From: Pseudovibrio brasiliensis
GTDB lineage: Bacteria; Pseudomonadota; Alphaproteobacteria; Rhizobiales; Stappiaceae
Reading direction: 5' to 3'
Length of the DNA stretch: 64,000 nt
Assembly (NCBI RefSeq): GCF_018282095.1
Contig: NZ_CP074126.1
Location: 854,501-918,500, forward strand
A program made the translations under genes and the position numbers. Positions 59,398-64,000 of the stretch are shown here, piece by piece. The notes below the pieces were generated by a model, which was given only the letters and a program-made list of their open reading frames with translations, did no database searches and had not been told where the DNA came from. How positions within the stretch are numbered: position 1 is the first letter of the stretch; every line of letters starts with the position of its first letter.

Positions 59398-60901
59398 TCA
59401 AAGGCTCCTTTGCTGCCATGTACGTGTCCCAAAGCTGGTTGGTGAACCGCATCTGCGGGTCGTACTTCTGCTTCAGCTCAATGAACTTCTGATGGTTCGG
59501 ATAGGATCTCTCAAATTGGTCCTGCGTGGCATGCAGGCGATAGGGCAGATAGTAGGTGCCACCAATGGCGAGCGTGCGCTCGATGAGGTTACGGGTCATC
59601 CGAGCCATATCCGCTTCCCCACGCTTTGACTTTTCCTGAGAGAACAGCATTACGGCTGCAATCCGGTCCGTTGGCGCAAAAGGCAGTACGCTTTGCGTGT
59701 CCTTGCGAACGTAGCGCAAAGTGATGTTGAGCAGCTCCTGATAGGAGGAGGGGATGACATCCTGACAAGCCTGCACAAACTCGGCAAACCGGGCTGGCTC
59801 AACAAAGTACTCATGCAAAATGTCGGTTCTGGTCGGGTCTTTATCATCCAGCGTAACAACGGGCTCATTGAGCAAGCTGTTGCGGGTCACAGGGCCGCTG
59901 TTGAGGGAAGCCCCGATCCCGGTTTCAATCCCCCAACGTACCTTCTTGATACCCTCAGAGTTCAGCTGGCCACGGAAAATATGCCGGGAGGCCTTGCTGA
60001 TAAAACCGGAACCGCTTGCAGCAGGCAGGTCAGACTGATCGTCAGTCGGGCGATAAACGATCAGCATCGAGTCTTCAAAAAAGCGATCAATGTCCACGTT
60101 CATGCGGCCATAAGCCATCTGAATGGAAGGATCTTCTGCCAACACCTGCTGCATGCGCAGGCCGTACTCAGCAGATGGCAACTCGATATACTCCGGCTCC
60201 AACCGGCTGTTAGGGACCATATCCAGTTCCAGCTCGGTGATGATGCCAAACAGCCCGTAACCACCCATCGCCGCGTTGAACAGCTCACTGTTCTGCGTAG
60301 GGCTGCAATGCTGCACTTGACCATCAGCAAGCATGATTTCCAGCGAGCGAACCGTTGACCCACACCCGGAGAAGGGAACCGGCCAGCCATGCGCGTTGAC
60401 GGAAAAAGTGCTGGCCACGCCAAAGTCGTTGTTGGACTGCATTACAGCAGGTGAAAAGCCGTTTTCATCCAGCCTTGAGATGACCTCATGCCATCGCACA
60501 CCGCCTGAAACCGTATAGCTCTTGCGCTCCGGATGTAGCTCAATCGTTCCGCCATGCAGGGAGAGTGCCACGCCATTGGTGGGCAGAGACTGACCGCCCA
60601 TGGAATGCCGGGCAACGCTTGCCATCACTGGATGGTTCTCATCTACCGCCTGCTTCAGCTGTGCTGCCAACTCCTTGCGCAGCGCATCACTGGAAAGGCC
60701 AGAGAAAGTCTCGTGCTTCTTAACGCTGACCTGAGTGAGCTCGCCAGCATCGCTCAAAAGGGTGCCGGTTGCTTCGGATTGCGGCTCAACTGGAAAAGCG
60801 TCGCCATAGGAACGAGGGGAGGGTGAAAGAAAATGATATCCGGCAGCCCCTGCAAACGCGGCTCCGCCAAGAAGAAAAGCTCTTTTACTGATTTTACCCA
60901 T
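59390..60901 (-). CDS. FAD-linked oxidase (lactone-oxidase-like), exported or membrane-attached
   Basis: The 503-residue protein is an FAD_binding_4/PP-loop flavoenzyme with VARHSMGGQSLPTNGVALSL (about residue 94) and SNNDFGVASTFSVNAHGWP as FAD contacts. The layout resembles sugar-1,4-lactone oxidases. The C-terminal domain reads FTNQLWDTYMAAKEP at its end. The N-terminus (SKRAFLLGGAAFAGAAGY) is a Tat-like or anchor sequence, but only a KR pair, not RR, is present. ATG 60901 follows GAGG at five bases. No covalent-FAD histidine was identified with certainty. It leads a four-gene operon of unknown purpose. Confidence 0.78.
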   Translation of the reverse strand: MGKISKRAFLLGGAAFAGAAGYHFLSPSPRSYGDAFPVEPQSEATGTLLSDAGELTQVSVKKHETFSGLSSDALRKELAAQLKQAVDENHPVMASVARHSMGGQSLPTNGVALSLHGGTIELHPERKSYTVSGGVRWHEVISRLDENGFSPAVMQSNNDFGVASTFSVNAHGWPVPFSGCGSTVRSLEIMLADGQVQHCSPTQNSELFNAAMGGYGLFGIITELELDMVPNSRLEPEYIELPSAEYGLRMQQVLAEDPSIQMAYGRMNVDIDRFFEDSMLIVYRPTDDQSDLPAASGSGFISKASRHIFRGQLNSEGIKKVRWGIETGIGASLNSGPVTRNSLLNEPVVTLDDKDPTRTDILHEYFVEPARFAEFVQACQDVIPSSYQELLNITLRYVRKDTQSVLPFAPTDRIAAVMLFSQEKSKRGEADMARMTRNLIERTLAIGGTYYLPYRLHATQDQFERSYPNHQKFIELKQKYDPQMRFTNQLWDTYMAAKEPLNV

Positions 60902-61014
60902 AAATGCCTCAGCAATGATCAAATGAATATTCATCACAGGTAAGTGTTACCCGTTACAAATGCAACTAAGAGCTATTTGCAGATCATTGCTTCAGGCTGT
61001 AGGTAAGCTGCTTT

Positions 61015-61677
61015 CTACGAGGAAGTCTCATCATGTCTGAGCAGATAAATACCTGTCCAGATGAACCAGAGAATAAAGCCGAGGCCGAAGACAATACCAC
61101 CCGGCTCGCTCATACCCGGAACAACCGTGGCTATGCCAGCCAGACCGATGATTACACCAAGCCAGCTCAGGCCCTTCGAGAGGCTGGAACCGCGCAGGCC
61201 TGCCCAGCACAGCAGCAGCACCCAAAGTCCGCCGGTGATCTCGTTCCCACCGCCAATGCCTTCCTGCACGTTGCTCAAGGTCGCCCACATCACCAACGCT
61301 TCGTCATGGTCCAGCGCGTAAAGGGCAGAAACCTCAGCCAGAGAAATATTGGCGAGCATGCCACTGGCCAGAACCAACCCGGCCCAGATCAACCCAAAAG
61401 CGGCAGCGACCTGTGAAAGGCCCGGTGTTGCTGCCTTCAGCCGGTCATGTAGGGCAATCACCAGCACCACCAGAAACACTGCGTTAAAGATGTAGATGAT
61501 GAAGTTCCAGAGATACATAAGGCTCTGATTGGAAACGATGAATGCCAGCAGGTTCTCATCACTGCCCTCTTCGCCAAAGCCTGCATCTGCCAGTAAAGTC
61601 GTTAAAAGAGCAAAGCCAATGATGTAAGTGGCCGCTTCAATAAGAGATGCTATTCCGCCAGCTTTTTGAAGGTTCAT
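61015..61677 (-). CDS. Six-helix membrane protein, DUF4386-like
   Basis: The 220-residue protein has about six transmembrane segments (ATYIIGFALLTTLLADAGF; FIIYIFNAVFLVVLVIALHD; AAFGLIWAGLVLASGMLANIS). A conserved-looking loop ERIGGGNE-like (QEGIGGGNEITGGLWVLLL) follows. The pattern recalls DUF4386 membrane proteins of unknown function. ATG 61677 is used since AAGGA lies eight bases before it. The gene is 77 bases downstream, in transcript direction, of nothing on its strand and stands alone; it ends 114 bases before the FAD-oxidase start. Confidence 0.6.
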   Translation of the reverse strand: MNLQKAGGIASLIEAATYIIGFALLTTLLADAGFGEEGSDENLLAFIVSNQSLMYLWNFIIYIFNAVFLVVLVIALHDRLKAATPGLSQVAAAFGLIWAGLVLASGMLANISLAEVSALYALDHDEALVMWATLSNVQEGIGGGNEITGGLWVLLLCWAGLRGSSLSKGLSWLGVIIGLAGIATVVPGMSEPGGIVFGLGFILWFIWTGIYLLRHDETSS

Positions 61678-62005
61678 CACAGGCGTCCTTTTAAAACCAT
61701 GAGTTGAATTTATGCAGAACATGGGATGTTCTGAGCAATAAAGAGATGTAAAGTGCAGAAAGCCGCAGCGTAAACTTGGAAATTGCGTTAAACAAGAGGC
61801 GTATACCCAGACTTGCAAAAAACTATAGTATGCGCATCTTGAAGTTTGAGTGAAGCTGCCAACCAAAATTCGTCACCACGACGCTCCCAGACCAATAACA
61901 ATACGTGAGTGAACAGTGCGTTATCGCCATGAACTGCAAGGCGATAAGACGGCGGCAGCAGGATTGCTTTTGAGGGAAGCAATCTGATTTGAGGGGGGAG
62001 ACCGA
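61678..62005. other. Divergent intergenic region before the acyl-CoA synthetase
   Basis: About 330 bases with promoters for both genes. A hairpin lies just before the synthetase ribosome binding site (separate entry). A minus-strand frame at 61788-62111 mostly overlaps the synthetase start and shows no family. Confidence 0.5.
61962..61984 (+). promoter_or_regulatory. Hairpin in the leader of the acyl-CoA synthetase gene
   Basis: GATTGCTT and AAGCAATC are perfect eight-base arms around a seven-base loop, ending about ten bases before the AGGGGGGAG ribosome binding site. It could be an operator or an mRNA structure that influences translation. Confidence 0.45.
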
Positions 62006-63550
62006 ATGAACCTGGCAGAGTGGCTGGCCCGTACAGCCAGAATAACACCGGACGCACCTGCGCTCTTTCATGGAACGCAGCAGATGGCAACCTATGGCGA
62101 GTTTGGCGCACGCTCCGCAGCCATCGCCGGTGCGTTGCAGCGGGACTACGGTGTGGCCAGAGGAGACCGCGTTGCCATTTTCATGAAGAACCGCACGGAA
62201 TATCTGGAAGCCAGCTACGGCATCTGGTGGTCTGGCGCCGCCGCAATCCCGATCAACGCAAAGCTACACCCGAAGGAAGCCGCGTGGATCATTGAGAACG
62301 CGGAGGCCACAGCCGTCTTCATCTCAGATGATGTGGGCGAGGACCTGATCAGGGAGATCGATCAGACCAAAACCAAAGTCATCTCGGTGGATCAGGACAG
62401 CTACCAGCACATGCTCAAAGCAGAGCCTCTGGCGGATCCGGTGCCGATCGACGCGCAGGACATGGTCTGGCTGTTCTACACCTCCGGCACAACAGGCCGA
62501 CCCAAAGGGGTGATGATGTCCTCGCAAAATATCCAGAGCATGATGCTTGGTTATTATGCAGGCATCGGCACACCAACGCACGAAGACGCCACGCTTTACG
62601 CCGCTCCCATGTCCCACGGTGCAGGCATTTACAGTTTCATGCACGTTGTGGCCGGTGGTCGCCACGTTTGCCCGGTCTCAGGCGGATTTGACGCAGCCGA
62701 GATTTTGGAAATCGCACCCAAAATCGGCAGGATCGCCATGTTCGCGGCCCCCACAATGGTGCACAGACTGGTGGAAGTCGCCAAAGCCACAGGCGCAACG
62801 GGTGAGGGGCTGGACACCATCATCTACGCCGGCGGGCCTATGTATTTCGCCGATATCGTTGAAGCCGTTGACGTTCTCGGCCCACGCTTTGCGCAGATCT
62901 ACGGGCAGGGCGAATGCCCCATGGCCATCACCGTGCTGAGCCGTGAGCAGGTCTGCGACAGAAAACATCCCCGATGGCAAGAAAGATTGAAGTCAGTTGG
63001 GGTAGCTCAAGTCGCGTCTCGTGTCCGTGTGGTAGGAGAGGACATGAAAGACCTGCCCAATGGTGAGATTGGCGAGATTGTCGTGTCCGGTTCGGCAGTC
63101 ATGCTGGGCTATTGGAACAATGAGGACGCAACGGCATCCACGATCATCGATGGCTGGTTGAAAACAGGCGACATGGGTGCGCTGGATGAGGATGGGTTCC
63201 TCACCATGCACGACCGCTCGAAGGATATGATCATCTCGGGCGGATCCAACATCTATCCTCGCGAAGTGGAAGAAATTCTGCTGATGCATCCGGATGTATC
63301 TGAAGTCGCAGTAGTCGGTCGGTTCCATGAAGAGTGGGGCGAAGAGGTGGTGGCTATCATCTCTCCAGAGAAGGGAAAGACCGTCGATTTCGCAGAGCTC
63401 GACCAGCTCTGCATTGACAACATCGCGCGTTTCAAGCGTCCGAAGCAGTACATCGCTATGGAGCAGTTGCCAAAGAACAATTACGGCAAGATCCTGAAGC
63501 GAGACTTGCGGGAGATGCTGAAGGGACCGGAGAAAGGTGGATCAGTCTGA
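62006..63550 (+). CDS. AMP-forming acyl-CoA synthetase/ligase
   Basis: The 514-residue enzyme activates a carboxylic acid to its CoA thioester. The AMP-binding P-loop is FYTSGTTGRPKGVMMS (about residue 158), with YGQGECPM later, the GWLKTGDMGALDEDGF hinge, and the C-terminal lysine in NNYGKILKRDLRE. The length and motifs fit the medium/long-chain or aromatic acid group; the substrate is unknown. AGGGGGGAG precedes the ATG. Its stop overlaps the next start by one base, so it is an operon leader. Confidence 0.93.
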   Translation: MNLAEWLARTARITPDAPALFHGTQQMATYGEFGARSAAIAGALQRDYGVARGDRVAIFMKNRTEYLEASYGIWWSGAAAIPINAKLHPKEAAWIIENAEATAVFISDDVGEDLIREIDQTKTKVISVDQDSYQHMLKAEPLADPVPIDAQDMVWLFYTSGTTGRPKGVMMSSQNIQSMMLGYYAGIGTPTHEDATLYAAPMSHGAGIYSFMHVVAGGRHVCPVSGGFDAAEILEIAPKIGRIAMFAAPTMVHRLVEVAKATGATGEGLDTIIYAGGPMYFADIVEAVDVLGPRFAQIYGQGECPMAITVLSREQVCDRKHPRWQERLKSVGVAQVASRVRVVGEDMKDLPNGEIGEIVVSGSAVMLGYWNNEDATASTIIDGWLKTGDMGALDEDGFLTMHDRSKDMIISGGSNIYPREVEEILLMHPDVSEVAVVGRFHEEWGEEVVAIISPEKGKTVDFAELDQLCIDNIARFKRPKQYIAMEQLPKNNYGKILKRDLREMLKGPEKGGSV

Positions 63551-64000
63551 TGAAGACCTTTGAAATTCGTAGTGCTCGCTCAAAAGATATCTCGCAGATC
63601 GGAACTGTCGGTCTGGCCTCATGGAAACGGGGCATCGGCCCCCATGTGCCGCAGGTGGCACACGACACCATGAGCAAAGCGTCCTTCACGGATTTTGCAA
63701 GTGCCTGTCTGGATCAGATTGTGGTGGCCGTGAAAGAAGACCGCGTGCTCGGCTTTGCAGCCACAGAGCACGCCGACAACTTCATCACCGACCTCTGGAT
63801 CGACCCGGACTACGAAAGCAGCGGACTGGGCACCGCACTGGTGGAAGAAGCCGAACGCCGCATCGCGGCCCGCGGCTACCACACCGCAGAAATCTCGGTC
63901 CTCATCCAGAACGACCGGGCCCTGGGCCTCTATCACCACATGAAGTACGAGGACGTGTTCGAGGCAACCAAGTTCGACGAAGACCTCAACTGCGAAATCA
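63550..64000 (+). CDS. GNAT-family N-acetyltransferase (3' end outside the window)
   Basis: The frame starts at ATG 63550, overlapping the synthetase stop by one base, and stays open to the window end (150 codons). It reads as a GNAT acetyltransferase: the central strand FITDLWIDPDYESSGLGTALVEEAERR carries a degenerate acetyl-CoA binding motif (S-S-G-L-G-T instead of R-G-x-G-x-G/A), followed by ISVLIQNDRALGLYHHMKYED. The substrate is unknown. The protein is cut at the border, so length and terminus cannot be judged. Confidence 0.85.
   Translation, partial: MKTFEIRSARSKDISQIGTVGLASWKRGIGPHVPQVAHDTMSKASFTDFASACLDQIVVAVKEDRVLGFAATEHADNFITDLWIDPDYESSGLGTALVEEAERRIAARGYHTAEISVLIQNDRALGLYHHMKYEDVFEATKFDEDLNCEI

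Noticed and set aside
59693-60358. 221-codon plus-strand frame over the FAD-linked oxidase
   Set aside because: Antisense shadow with no ribosome binding site and no family resemblance.
1-64000. CRISPR arrays, insertion sequences, rRNA genes
   Set aside because: No evenly spaced repeats, transposase frames with terminal repeats, or rRNA-like segments were seen.

Overview
The window looks like chromosomal DNA of a marine alphaproteobacterium. I favour a Stappiaceae/Pseudovibrio-like organism. The support is: a DUF1127/LysR pair; a cysG-DUF2849-cysI-cysH-DUF934 sulfate assimilation operon; two phasins; a tRNA-His with A73 and no templated C73 partner for a G-1; a PdhS-type cytoplasmic histidine kinase; an Irr-like box; and type III secretion effector/chaperone genes. 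The genus is inference only. Genes are dense and mostly intact; I found no insertion sequence, CRISPR array or rRNA.

Layout. 1-1.4 kb: the 5' part of a secreted, autotransporter-like gene leaving the window, a possible gene remnant and a DUF1127 gene. 1.4-7.6 kb: a LysR regulator and the assimilatory sulfate reduction operon. 7.6-13.3 kb: a polytopic membrane protein, an ABC exporter, an aldehyde dehydrogenase and an SDR. 13.4-21.4 kb: a diguanylate cyclase response regulator, then a polyamine module (PuuA-like ligase, PotFGHI-type importer). 21.7-25 kb: ketoacid CoA-transferase ScoAB, YrbL-like, RidA and LysE proteins. 25-32.4 kb: an iron uptake pair without its ATPase, an EutB-like dehydratase and a large PAS histidine kinase. 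32.9-37.4 kb: two phasins, tRNA-His, a secreted carboxylesterase and an OmpA-like lipoprotein. 37.4-44.3 kb: a methyltransferase, a metal efflux pair with its CsoR-family repressor, a nucleoside hydrolase, a LysE/MocR divergent pair and a BMP-type nucleoside-binding protein. 44.6-47.4 kb: a lytic transglycosylase, then the most striking locus, a predicted type III effector with a eukaryotic-type RhoGAP domain translationally coupled to a CesT-like chaperone, with a second chaperone upstream. 47.5-50.9 kb: FolD, PurU and a glycosyltransferase. 51-57.2 kb: a tripartite RND efflux operon whose pump carries a long Ser/Gly insert. 57.4-64 kb: tRNA-Gln, an uncharacterised four-gene membrane/FAD-oxidase operon, a small membrane protein, an acyl-CoA synthetase and a truncated GNAT gene.

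Many genes form self-contained transport or metabolism cassettes, several with recognisable control sites: paired ATTG-N3-CAAT sites between lysE and mocR, a TGCATTGCAA inverted repeat before the second phasin, G-tract operators at the CsoR-family repressor, and an ICE/Irr-like box before the iron-binding protein. The effector/chaperone module has no secretion apparatus in the window, so its machine must lie elsewhere. All family assignments were made by reading the sequence and were not tested by database search.
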